A DNA stretch of 64,000 bases from contig NZ_OY780957.1 in NCBI RefSeq assembly GCF_963675985.1, positions 1,449,501-1,513,500 of the forward strand, read 5' to 3'. The DNA comes from an uncultured Roseibium sp. (GTDB lineage: Bacteria; Pseudomonadota; Alphaproteobacteria; Rhizobiales; Stappiaceae). Position 1 is the first letter of the stretch. Each line of letters opens with the position of its first letter. Of this stretch, positions 25,391 through 33,391 are shown one piece after another. The translations under genes and the position numbers were made by a program. The notes under the pieces were generated by a model that ran no database searches, was not told where the DNA came from, and saw only the letters and a list, made by a program, of their open reading frames with translations.

Positions 25391-26263
25391 TCAGATCTGA
25401 ACTGTCTCGGCCAGACTGATGAAGCCGTCCATATAACTGGCCGCCTTTCCTGCGCGATGGCCTAGATGGATGGACTTGGTGATCCCCTCGCCCAGACGAA
25501 GGCCTCTCACCCCTTTGGTGTCGCGCAACAGCCAATCGGGCGTTGCACTGACAGCACGGCCCGAGGCAACCAGCCTCAGCATCAGATCGGTCGTCTCCAC
25601 TGTACGGTGACGACGCGGCAGGGCATGGGCGGGGACAAGGAAGCGGGAATAGATATCCAGTCTCTCGCGGGAGACGGGATAGGTAATCAGGGTTTCACCC
25701 GCCAGATCCTCGGGCTCGATCCGCTGTTTTTGCGCCAAGGGATGGGTCTCCGCCACCGCCAGAACCAGCTCGTAATCGAAGACGGGCTTGTATTCGAGCC
25801 CTGGACGCTCGACCGGATCGGGGGTGACGAGAATGTCGATCTCATGGCCCAGAAGTGCGGCCAACCCTCCGAACTGGAAGGCTGTGGTCACATCCAGTTC
25901 GACATCGGGCCATTCCGCCAGAAACGGGTCCACCACCCGCATCAGCCAGTCCTGGCAGGGGTGACATTCCATCCCCACCCGGATCGCGCCGCGCCGCCCG
26001 CGTGCATAGTCTTCAAGTACGATCGCGCCATGTTCAAGCTGTGGCAGCACCCGCATCGCCAACCCTAAAAGATAGTCGCCCGCAAGCGTCAAACGCAGCT
26101 TGTGCCCCTCGCGCTCCCAGAGTTTGACACCGTAACGATCCTCGAAACGGCGGATCGCGTGGCTGACCGCCGATTGGGTCAGGTTCAGCTGGCCGGCGGC
26201 CTGGGTCAGGCTGCCCGTCCGGTTAACCTCGCGCAGGATGGCCAGAGGTTGGATATCGATCAT
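25391..26263 (-). CDS. metR: MetR-like LysR-family regulator
   Basis: A 290-residue LysR-type regulator. The N-terminal helix-turn-helix is at about 18-37 (LTQAAGQLNLTQSAVSHAIR). The effector domain has features characteristic of MetR, the homocysteine-responsive activator of methionine genes: VGMECHPCQDWLMRVVDPFL, DILVTPDPVERPGLEYKPVF and TLITYPVSRERLDIYSRFL align well with the corresponding MetR segments as I remember them. It lies directly upstream of mesX on the same strand, so it is the obvious regulator of that operon. An inverted repeat TCATG-N6-CATGA (26312-26327) precedes the gene. Confidence 0.8.
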   Translation of the reverse strand: MIDIQPLAILREVNRTGSLTQAAGQLNLTQSAVSHAIRRFEDRYGVKLWEREGHKLRLTLAGDYLLGLAMRVLPQLEHGAIVLEDYARGRRGAIRVGMECHPCQDWLMRVVDPFLAEWPDVELDVTTAFQFGGLAALLGHEIDILVTPDPVERPGLEYKPVFDYELVLAVAETHPLAQKQRIEPEDLAGETLITYPVSRERLDIYSRFLVPAHALPRRHRTVETTDLMLRLVASGRAVSATPDWLLRDTKGVRGLRLGEGITKSIHLGHRAGKAASYMDGFISLAETVQI

Positions 26264-26482
26264 TTAACATGAATCCTTATCATACACCTCCAGAATAACC
26301 CTAATTTTCGTCATGATCCACCATGACTCCAGTCCCTCCAAAGACAGCCTCGGGGCGAGACATGGCCGCGATTCACAGCCCGGGCGCACCCTGCGCCGGC
26401 GAGAAATGCGCGCTCGAAACCGCGACTGAAATCGAATGGAAGCGCGAAGACCCGCTAGAAATGTCGGCAGCGATCGAAGCGC

Positions 26483-26522
26483 AGCCCGTTCCTCAAACGT
26501 CGGGTTTGATGATCCGGTTGCG
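26483..26522 (+). repeat. 40-bp direct repeat, right copy
   Basis: Matches 19651-19690 at 37 of 40 positions in the same orientation. This copy includes the last codons and stop of the intact FAH-family gene that begins at 26493. Confidence 0.7.
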
Positions 26523-27464
26523 CAGGACGCCGATCCCTTCGACTTCCAGCTCGACGACATCGCCCGGCGCCAGAAAGCGCATGTGTTCGAGCCCGCACCC
26601 GTTGCCGACGGTTCCGGACCCGAGAAATTCGCCCGGATACAGCGTTTCCGAGGCACTGATATGTTCGATCAGGTCTTCGAAGGACCAGTACATGGTGGAG
26701 GAGGAGCCGCGCCCGATTTCCTCGCCATTGATCCGGCAGATCATGGTGAGTTTGTAGGGGTCCGTCAGCTCGTCGGCGGTGACGAGGCAGGGACCCATCG
26801 GGTTGGACGTGTCGAAGTCCTTGCCCTTGGCCGGACCCAGTTGGCCGCCCATCTCGGCAGTCTGTGCATCCCGTGCGGTGAAGTCGTTGAAGATCGTGTA
26901 GCCGAAGATGAAAGCGCGGGCGTTTTCCTTTTTGACGTCCTTCGCGGTCTTGCCGATGTAGCAGCCGAATTCCAGTTCGAAGTCCATGAAATTGGAGTAG
27001 CCCGGCCAGATCACCTCATGATCGTGGCCGGTGATCGCGAAGCGGTTCGCCTTGTAGTAGATCGGCTGGTCGTAGAAGGTCTGTGGAACGGAAAGAATGC
27101 CTTTCGCTTCCATGTCCTTCATGGCCGCATCGGGATCTGCGGCCTGTTGCGCGCGCAACTTCCGGGCATTGGTGAAAGCCTGGACCAGGTGCGTTTCGAA
27201 GCACAGGCAATCCCGCATCTGGATCGGCGGCTGGATCGGGGCCTGCAGGCGAACCTCGGCACGGTCGACCGTGGAGGCGGCGGATGCCCTGGCGATGGCA
27301 TCGCGGGCGGCGGACAAACCGTCTTCGCCGGCCTCGACGAGCCCCTGTATCGACAAGATGGCCCCGTCCGATGCGCGCGCCAGGTCGACGATCCGGGTTC
27401 CGTCGGAAATCAGCGCGCCGGCGCGGCCGATGCCGTCGCCCTTGTCATAGGTTACCAGTTTCAC
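26493..27464 (-). CDS. Fumarylacetoacetate hydrolase family enzyme
   Basis: A 323-residue FAH-superfamily protein. These are Mg2+-dependent enzymes that hydrolyse, isomerise or decarboxylate oxo-dicarboxylic acids from aromatic ring cleavage. Typical segments are DFELEFGCYIGKTAKDV (about 187-203, metal-binding Glu residues), IFGYTIFNDFTARDAQ, a KGKDFDTSNPMGPCLVT core (about 242-258) and the C-terminal GDVVELEVEGIGVLRNRI. Length is in the normal range. It is 20 bases downstream of the TetR gene on the same strand and divergent from TRAP set B, so it probably acts on the acid imported by that transporter. Its 3' end is duplicated as a remnant at 19643. Confidence 0.85.
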   Translation of the reverse strand: MKLVTYDKGDGIGRAGALISDGTRIVDLARASDGAILSIQGLVEAGEDGLSAARDAIARASAASTVDRAEVRLQAPIQPPIQMRDCLCFETHLVQAFTNARKLRAQQAADPDAAMKDMEAKGILSVPQTFYDQPIYYKANRFAITGHDHEVIWPGYSNFMDFELEFGCYIGKTAKDVKKENARAFIFGYTIFNDFTARDAQTAEMGGQLGPAKGKDFDTSNPMGPCLVTADELTDPYKLTMICRINGEEIGRGSSSTMYWSFEDLIEHISASETLYPGEFLGSGTVGNGCGLEHMRFLAPGDVVELEVEGIGVLRNRIIKPDV

Positions 27465-27484
27465 GGTTTCATCTCCCCAAAGGT

Positions 27485-28153
27485 TCAGCAGTTTTTTGTC
27501 ATTGTGCGATCGCGGTGCTTCATGCCCGCGGTCAGGATGGCCACCATATGCCTTGCGGCATCGTCAAAGTTCTGCGAGGAGCAGGCGCCATCCGACAGCC
27601 GGGCAATCCGGCCGTTGTCCATCATGACCAGCAGCATGGCGCCGAGCATGGTGTGATAGGCCCAATGCACCTCAGGCTTGGTCCAGTCCGGAAAGCACTC
27701 GGCGATGGCTTCGATCATCATCTGCGCGACCGGATCGAACATGTCGCGGAAAATGCCCCGCGTCTCCGCGCTTGGATCCGCCAATTCGCGCGCCATGATC
27801 TGTCCGAAGTAGGATGATTTCTCCGAGCCGCGCAGGTTGAACATCGGATAAATCAGGGCTTTCACGACCAGCTCGATCCGCCGGTCGAGATCGGGTTCGC
27901 TGCGCGCGAGCTGCAGGCCGGTAACCCGCTGATCGCGGATCGTCGGCACGCGCTTTTCGAACAGGGCGCGGTAAAGGCCTTCCTTCGAGCCGAAATGATA
28001 ATTGATCAGCGCGACGGGCACGGAGGCCAATGTCGCAATTTTCCGGACACTTGCACCGTCATAACCACGTTCTGCGAACACGCGCTCGGCCGCATCCATG
28101 ATCCGCGCGCGTGTCGGTTCCACGTGTTCCGTTTCAGCCTTTGCTTTGCTCAC
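27485..28153 (-). CDS. TetR-family transcriptional regulator
   Basis: A 222-residue repressor. The N-terminal TetR helix-turn-helix covers about 15-60 (RIMDAAERVFAERGYDGASV, then KIATLASVPVALINYHFGSKEGLY). The C-terminal ligand domain resembles the CerR/YbiH type (YFGQIMARELADPS). It is transcribed with the FAH-family gene and divergent from TRAP set B. The shared intergenic region carries a perfect palindrome over its own predicted promoter, so autorepression and control of the TRAP operon are likely. Confidence 0.88.
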   Translation of the reverse strand: MSKAKAETEHVEPTRARIMDAAERVFAERGYDGASVRKIATLASVPVALINYHFGSKEGLYRALFEKRVPTIRDQRVTGLQLARSEPDLDRRIELVVKALIYPMFNLRGSEKSSYFGQIMARELADPSAETRGIFRDMFDPVAQMMIEAIAECFPDWTKPEVHWAYHTMLGAMLLVMMDNGRIARLSDGACSSQNFDDAARHMVAILTAGMKHRDRTMTKNC

Positions 28154-28186
28154 GATAGGGTCCTTGAATGGCGGAATTTGAACAAC

Positions 28187-28214
28187 ATAATAAAAATCTT
28201 GAACAGTTGTTCAA
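28187..28214 (-). promoter_or_regulatory. TetR promoter overlapped by a palindromic operator
   Basis: On the minus strand, -35 TTGAAC (28214-28209), a 16-base spacer and -10 TATTAT (28192-28187) form a good promoter for the TetR gene. A perfect palindrome TTGAACA-GT-TGTTCAA (28199-28214) covers the -35. A further half-site TTGAACA lies at 28178-28184. Confidence 0.6.
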
Positions 28215-28270
28215 GTCAGCTTATCGTGAATCTACAAAAAATAAATTCGGTCGAAATCTGGGAGGAGATC

Positions 28271-29344
28271 ATGAAGGCCTTATTGAAAACCGCAGGCATT
28301 TGCGGCGCGCTCTTGATGAGTTGGAACGCGGCGGCTTATGCGCAGGAAACCATCAGACTGACGGCTGTGTCGGGGCACCCGGAGGTCTTTTTGTGGGTGA
28401 AGCACATCAAGGATACCTTCATCCCCACGGTGAATGCCGAGCTGGCCAAGACCGGCGACGTCAAGGTCGAATGGACGGAAGCCTACGGCGGAACACTGGT
28501 GAAGCTCGGCTCGGAAGCGGAGTCCATGCGCAGCGGGATTGCCGATGTCGCGATGGCGTCCGGGGTCTTCTCCCCGGCGGAACTCGGCATTCTCAATCTC
28601 ACCTACGCCATGCCGTTCGGGCCGACGGACCCGGAAATGGTGACGAATGCGGTCGAGGGGGCCCTCAGTGACACGGAAGGGCTTCTGGACCAGATCGCCG
28701 AAGAAACCGGCGTGGTATATATCGGCGGCGGCGTCGCCATTGACGGCTACAACATCGCCGCGACCAAGCCGCTCGAGTCCCGGGCGGACATGAAGGGCAT
28801 GAAGATTGGCGGGGCCGGTCCGAACCTGGCATGGCTCGACAGCACCGGCGCCGTGGGCGTCCAGGGCAGCTATGTCACCTTCTACAACGACATCAAGACC
28901 GGCGTGTATGACGGCAATATCGGCTGGATGACGGCCAACGTCCCGGCCAGGATCTACGAAGTGGCGCCTTACTACGCCAAGGTCGATTTCGGCGCCATGT
29001 ACATCGGCGGCCTGGGAATTTCCAAGACCCGCTGGGACGCGTTTTCCGACAGCACCAAGGCCGCGTTCCGGACGGCCGCGAAAGCCTATTCCAAGGCGTT
29101 TTTCGCCGAACAGAACGCGCGATACGCGGCAGCCAAGACGAAGATGCTGGAAAACGGCGGCCAGATTATCGAGTTCCCGGCCGCGGAACGGGACGCCTGG
29201 ATCAAGGAAATGGCCAACCCGGTCACGGCATGGCGCCAGGCAGCCCTTGCACGGAACGAGCCGGTGAATGAATTGCTCGGCGCCTACGTCGGTAATCTGA
29301 AAAAGGCCGGTTTCACCTTCACCCGCGATTATCTCTCCGAGTAA
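28271..29344 (+). CDS. dctP: TRAP transporter solute-binding protein, set B
   Basis: A 357-residue DctP-family binding protein with a signal peptide (TAGICGALLMSWNAAAYAQ, cleavage near residue 24). The mature start TIRLTAVSGHPEVFLWVKHI parallels set A. The pocket region is TFYNDIKTGVYDGNIGWM and the hinge is KGMKIGGAGPNLAWLDSTGAV. The start at 28271 follows GGGAGGAG; a longer open frame begins at 27995 but its extra residues run antisense through the TetR gene. The ligand is likely a ring-cleavage-type acid, because the divergent gene is an FAH-family enzyme. A GC hairpin follows its stop. Confidence 0.9.
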   Translation: MKALLKTAGICGALLMSWNAAAYAQETIRLTAVSGHPEVFLWVKHIKDTFIPTVNAELAKTGDVKVEWTEAYGGTLVKLGSEAESMRSGIADVAMASGVFSPAELGILNLTYAMPFGPTDPEMVTNAVEGALSDTEGLLDQIAEETGVVYIGGGVAIDGYNIAATKPLESRADMKGMKIGGAGPNLAWLDSTGAVGVQGSYVTFYNDIKTGVYDGNIGWMTANVPARIYEVAPYYAKVDFGAMYIGGLGISKTRWDAFSDSTKAAFRTAAKAYSKAFFAEQNARYAAAKTKMLENGGQIIEFPAAERDAWIKEMANPVTAWRQAALARNEPVNELLGAYVGNLKKAGFTFTRDYLSE

Positions 29345-29358
29345 CCCGCGTTCGAGCG

Positions 29359-29384
29359 GATCCGGCCGGGTTTCCGGCCGGATC
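29359..29384 (+). other. Intercistronic hairpin after dctP (set B)
   Basis: A perfect 11-base stem, GATCCGGCCGG (29359-29369) with its complement (29374-29384), has a GTTT loop. It lies between dctP and dctQ and probably stabilises the dctP message. Confidence 0.6.
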
Positions 29385-29409
29385 ATGGATTGACCGCACG
29401 GAGGACTGA

Positions 29410-29931
29410 ATGCGCGGGAAATTTGACAGATCCGACGGTGCGCTCGGATCGATCGTGGCCGGACTGAATGCTGTCGGGTCCATCTGGATCATCGGCCTCA
29501 TGCTGCTGATCTGCATCGACGTGGCGATGCGCAACCTTTTCAACGCGCCGATTGCAGGTGTTGCCGAAATGGTGGCGTTTTCCATCGTCGGTATCGTCTT
29601 CCTGCAACTGGCTCATACGCTCCGGACGGGGTCGCTGACCCGCACCGATCTCCTGCTGGGGGCGCTGGAACATCGTGCGCCGATGGCGAGGCGCCTGTTG
29701 CTGGTCTGTTTCAATCTGGTCGGCGCGGCCGCGATCGGGCTGACCTTTTGGTATTTCCTGCCGTCGCTCGACGTTGCCTGGACCAAACCGGACCGGAATT
29801 TCATGGGCAATCCGGGATTTTTCCAGATTCCGACCTGGCCCCTCTACGCCATGATGGCAATCGGCATGCTGGCGACCGTCTTCCAGTTCCTGGCATCGGC
29901 ATTCGATGCCATGAGGGGAGGCAAGGGATGA
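29410..29931 (+). CDS. dctQ: TRAP transporter small permease, set B
   Basis: A 173-residue protein with four predicted membrane segments and the DctQ signature LLICIDVAMRNLFNAPIAG (about 36-54). It is equivalent to set A DctQ and partners the DctM protein that follows. GGAGG lies before the ATG. Its stop overlaps the dctM start as ATGA, the usual coupling of this pair. Confidence 0.9.
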   Translation: MRGKFDRSDGALGSIVAGLNAVGSIWIIGLMLLICIDVAMRNLFNAPIAGVAEMVAFSIVGIVFLQLAHTLRTGSLTRTDLLLGALEHRAPMARRLLLVCFNLVGAAAIGLTFWYFLPSLDVAWTKPDRNFMGNPGFFQIPTWPLYAMMAIGMLATVFQFLASAFDAMRGGKG

Positions 29932-31241
29932 GCGGGATCGAGATTGCGTTTGGATCGATCGCACTAATGCTGGTGCTGATCTATTCCGGTATGCACGTTG
30001 CCGTGGCGCTGATCGCGACTTCCTTCGGCGGCGTCTGGCTGTTGCGCGGCAACTTTGATCTGGCGGCCAATATGATGGTGGTCGCTTTCAAGGATTCCAT
30101 CTCCGACCAGCTCTTCGGCGTGGTGCCCCTGTTCGTGCTCATGGGACTGGTCGTGTCCGTGTCCGGTATCGGACGCGACACATTCGACGTGGCGCAGCAG
30201 GGCTTGCGGCGTCTGCGCGGCGGCCTGGGCGTGGCAACCGTGGCCGCAAACGCCATCTTTGCCGCCATCACCGGCATTTCCATTGCCTCGGCGGCCGTCT
30301 TCACCAAGGTGGCCGTGCCGGAAATGCGCCGCCACGGCTATACGCCCCATTTCTCGGTCGGCGTCGTTGCCGGGTCCTCCGTTCTCGGCATGCTGATCCC
30401 GCCGTCGCTCCTGTTCATTCTCTACGGCATTCTGACGGAACAGTCGGTCGGCTCTCTGTTCATCGCCGGGGTCATTCCGGGACTGCTTCTGGCGACGGTC
30501 TTTGCCGCCGGCATCGTTCTGATGGCCTATGTAACCCCGCAATTCATCGGCGGCGCTCAGAATGATGGCGAGGAGGTGGTAACCATGCCGGTGGCGGAAG
30601 CCGCGGCCAAGTTGCTGCCGATCGTTATTCTGGTCGCCCTTGTCCTGGGAGGCATCTACGGGGGCGTCTTCACCCCGACCGAAGCCGGTGCGGTCGGAGC
30701 CGCGGGCGCATTGGTTCTGGCGATCGGCAAGCGTCGCCTGTCGTGGAACAATTTCTGGCAGGTTCTGGTGCAGACGGGCCATACGACGGCGGCCATCTGC
30801 TTCCTGATCATGGGGGCGAGCCTTTATTCGCGCATGCTGGCCTTTTCCGGCCTGCCGGGCTGGCTCAGCAATGCCGTGATCGACGGCGGCTATTCGGCCA
30901 ATGGAGTGGTGCTGGCGATGATCGCCGTGATGGTGATCCTCGGCACCATCCTGGACAGCTCATCCATCCTCCTGCTCGTGCTGCCGATCGTCCTCCCGAT
31001 CCTGACAGGCCTTCATGTGGATCTGATCTGGCTGGGGGTGATCACCATCCTTGCCGTCGAGGTCGGCTTGCTGACCCCGCCGTTCGGCATCGCCGTCTAC
31101 GTGATCAAGTCAACCTTGGGGCCGGACACGGATGTTTCGCTGGGCCAGATCTTCCTGGGGGCCGCACCCTTTGCCCTGATGATGTTCCTGGTTCTGGGTC
31201 TTGTCTTCCTGTTCCCGGTCCTCGCAACAGCCCTTCTGTAA
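29928..31241 (+). CDS. dctM: TRAP transporter large permease, set B
   Basis: A 437-residue DctM protein with the same length and order of motifs as set A: LFGVVPLFVLMGLVV, AITGISIASAAVF, GVVAGSSVLGMLIPPS and LTPPFGIAVYVIKS. The start at 29928 is set by the 4-base overlap with dctQ; an open frame reaching back to 29748 runs through dctQ in another frame. It forms the sodium-coupled translocation channel. A metallo-beta-lactamase-fold gene follows after 13 bases. Confidence 0.92.
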   Translation: MSGIEIAFGSIALMLVLIYSGMHVAVALIATSFGGVWLLRGNFDLAANMMVVAFKDSISDQLFGVVPLFVLMGLVVSVSGIGRDTFDVAQQGLRRLRGGLGVATVAANAIFAAITGISIASAAVFTKVAVPEMRRHGYTPHFSVGVVAGSSVLGMLIPPSLLFILYGILTEQSVGSLFIAGVIPGLLLATVFAAGIVLMAYVTPQFIGGAQNDGEEVVTMPVAEAAAKLLPIVILVALVLGGIYGGVFTPTEAGAVGAAGALVLAIGKRRLSWNNFWQVLVQTGHTTAAICFLIMGASLYSRMLAFSGLPGWLSNAVIDGGYSANGVVLAMIAVMVILGTILDSSSILLLVLPIVLPILTGLHVDLIWLGVITILAVEVGLLTPPFGIAVYVIKSTLGPDTDVSLGQIFLGAAPFALMMFLVLGLVFLFPVLATALL

Positions 31242-31254
31242 GGAGAGAGAACCC

Positions 31255-32253
31255 ATGTCCAATTGGCAATTCACCAAAGGCCTTCACGATCTCGGTAACG
31301 GGTGCTGGGCATATCTGCAGCCCGACGGTTCCTGGGGCTGGTCCAACGCGGGTATCATTGCCGACGGGGAAGCGTCGCTTCTCGTCGACACCCTGTTCGA
31401 CCTGAAATACACGAAGGAGATGCTCGATGCGATGCGGGCCTCGATCCCTGCGGCCGAGAAGATCGGCATTCTCGTGAATACCCACGCCGACGGTGACCAT
31501 ACATTCGGCAATCAGCTCGTCGAAGGCGCGCGCATCATCGCCACCGAAGGCACCGTCAGCGACTTTGCCCGCTTCGACCCGGCGGTGCTGGACCAGATCA
31601 TGAAGGATCCGGCGAAATACGGCCGTGCCGGAGATTTCATGGCGGAGTGTTTCCGGCCGTTCGAATTCTCGGATATCGTTCTGACTCCGCCGACGGAAAC
31701 CTTCAAGGACCGGATGACGATCAAGGTCGGGGACAAGACGGTGGAGCTGATCGAAGTCGGCCCGTCCCATTCGCTGGGCGATGCCCTGATCCATGTGCCC
31801 GATGACAAGGTCATCTACACCGGCGACATTCTGTTTTCGGAAGGCACGCCGATCGCCTGGTATGGTCCGATCACCCGCTGGATCGACGTCTGCAATCTCG
31901 TTCTGAACATGGATGTCGAGACCATCGTGGCCGGTCATGGCCCGATCTCCACCAAGGAAGACGTGCGCCGCATGCGCGACTACCTCATGGACATCACCGA
32001 AAAGGCGCGCCCGTTTTACGAGCAGGGCATCGATTTCCTCGATGCCGCCTACAAGATCGATCTCGGCGAGTATCGTGACTGGAACGATGCGGAACGGGTG
32101 ATCGTGACCTTGCGCACCCTCTACGATGATTTCGAAGGAGCTGCCGAGCGGCCGGTTTATCCGCCGATCCCGTTCTTCGAACACATGAAGGACATGCGCG
32201 AGCATCTCGGCAAACCTCCGGTTCACTGCGACTACTGTGGTCACGAACATTAA
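31255..32253 (+). CDS. Metallo-beta-lactamase-fold hydrolase
   Basis: A 332-residue MBL-superfamily protein. The metal motif reads NTHADGDHTFGN (about 75-86), that is HxDxDH, with Asp in place of the second His of the usual HxHxDH; this variant is known in several sub-families. Other ligands are likely in VGPSHSLGDALIH, YTGDILF and AGHGPI. The C-terminus ends in HCDYCGHEH, a compact Cys/His cluster that could bind an extra zinc. It is co-transcribed with TRAP set B (13 bases), so it probably hydrolyses an ester, lactone or thioester of the imported compound. GGAGAGAG lies upstream of the chosen ATG. Confidence 0.8.
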   Translation: MSNWQFTKGLHDLGNGCWAYLQPDGSWGWSNAGIIADGEASLLVDTLFDLKYTKEMLDAMRASIPAAEKIGILVNTHADGDHTFGNQLVEGARIIATEGTVSDFARFDPAVLDQIMKDPAKYGRAGDFMAECFRPFEFSDIVLTPPTETFKDRMTIKVGDKTVELIEVGPSHSLGDALIHVPDDKVIYTGDILFSEGTPIAWYGPITRWIDVCNLVLNMDVETIVAGHGPISTKEDVRRMRDYLMDITEKARPFYEQGIDFLDAAYKIDLGEYRDWNDAERVIVTLRTLYDDFEGAAERPVYPPIPFFEHMKDMREHLGKPPVHCDYCGHEH

Positions 32254-32393
32254 GGGCCGTACGCTTCGAAGATATATGTGTCTTTCCGGTTGCCGTATCC
32301 GGGCAATGTCTGCAAGGTTGCCGGCGTGGCAACTGATGTCGGAGCGGATCCATTACCGGAAGGAATATTCAGTCTCAGCTGAACCTGCGCCAT

Positions 32394-33299
32394 TTGCGCG
32401 TTATCAAGGAGCTTGACGATCTCAAGCTGGTGGCGCGCGTGGCCGAAGTGCTGAATGTGACCCAGCCGGCGGTCTCCAAACAGATCGCGGAGCTTGAGAC
32501 TATTGTCGGCGTTCCGATCGTGTCCAGGGATCGCAACCGCCTTTACCTCACCCCGATCGGGGTGCGGCTGGCCGACCATGCCCGCCGGGTTCTCAATCAA
32601 CTGGACCGGGCCGCTTTCGATATCGACGCGATGGCATCGGGTGTCTCCGGCTCGGTCGCCATAGGAGCGGTCAGTTCGGTCGCGCCGATCGTTCTGCCCG
32701 GCGCGATCGCTCTGTTCAAATCCAGCGCGCCCGATGCGGAGGTGTCGCTTTACGAGGGCCATTTCGTCTCGCTTTTCCCGCAGCTGGAAGCAGGCGCGAT
32801 CGATTTGCTGATCGCTCGCGTCTGGCAGGCCAACGAGTTGCCCGGGGTCGAACAGATCGTCCTGTTGCGCGAGCCGATCGTGGTCGTCTCGGGTCCGGAT
32901 CATCCGCTGGCCCGGCATGGCTCGGTCGACTGGCCGGATGCAACCGATTGGCCCTGGATCCTGCCGCAGGCGAATTCGATCGCGCGGCGGGCGATAGACG
33001 CGCTTTTTGCCGAGCATGGCCTGCTGACGCCGACCAATACGATCGCGTCGCTGTCACTCGCGGTCAATCTGGAGATCCTGCGGCAGATGCCCGCACTCGG
33101 GTTGTTTCCTCTCAGTTTGGCCCGCGCCCATTCAGCGCGGGGAGAGATCGTTATCCTGCCGCTGGACACGCGAGACTTTCTCTCCGAGGCTCATTGCTAC
33201 TGGCGCAGCGACCAGACGGAAGCCAACAGCACCTTACGGCTCTTCCTGAAATGCCTGAGGCAGACGTCGGAGCAGCGCGAAACCATTCCATTTGGTTAA
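32394..33299 (+). CDS. LysR-family regulator with an unclear start codon
   Basis: A LysR-type regulator of about 301 residues from TTG at 32394. The helix-turn-helix is ARVAEVLNVTQPAVSKQIAE, and the effector domain starts near SGSVAIGAVSSVAPIVLPGA. The open frame extends back to 32337 and adds a typical LysR beginning, QLNLRHLR, immediately before the TTG. That stretch contains no ATG, GTG or TTG. GGAAGGA (32358-32364) lies just before an ATT codon at 32367, so ATT or CTG initiation, or a sequencing error, should be considered. It follows the MBL gene on the same strand and may control TRAP set B or the next operon. Confidence 0.75.
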   Translation: MRVIKELDDLKLVARVAEVLNVTQPAVSKQIAELETIVGVPIVSRDRNRLYLTPIGVRLADHARRVLNQLDRAAFDIDAMASGVSGSVAIGAVSSVAPIVLPGAIALFKSSAPDAEVSLYEGHFVSLFPQLEAGAIDLLIARVWQANELPGVEQIVLLREPIVVVSGPDHPLARHGSVDWPDATDWPWILPQANSIARRAIDALFAEHGLLTPTNTIASLSLAVNLEILRQMPALGLFPLSLARAHSARGEIVILPLDTRDFLSEAHCYWRSDQTEANSTLRLFLKCLRQTSEQRETIPFG

Positions 33300-33391
33300 G
33301 GTTGTAGGCGCAACAATCATTATTCGCCGCGGATCTCATCGGTTACATTTCTGCGTCCTGGAGACATTCCGGGACGGGAGGAGACAACGAG

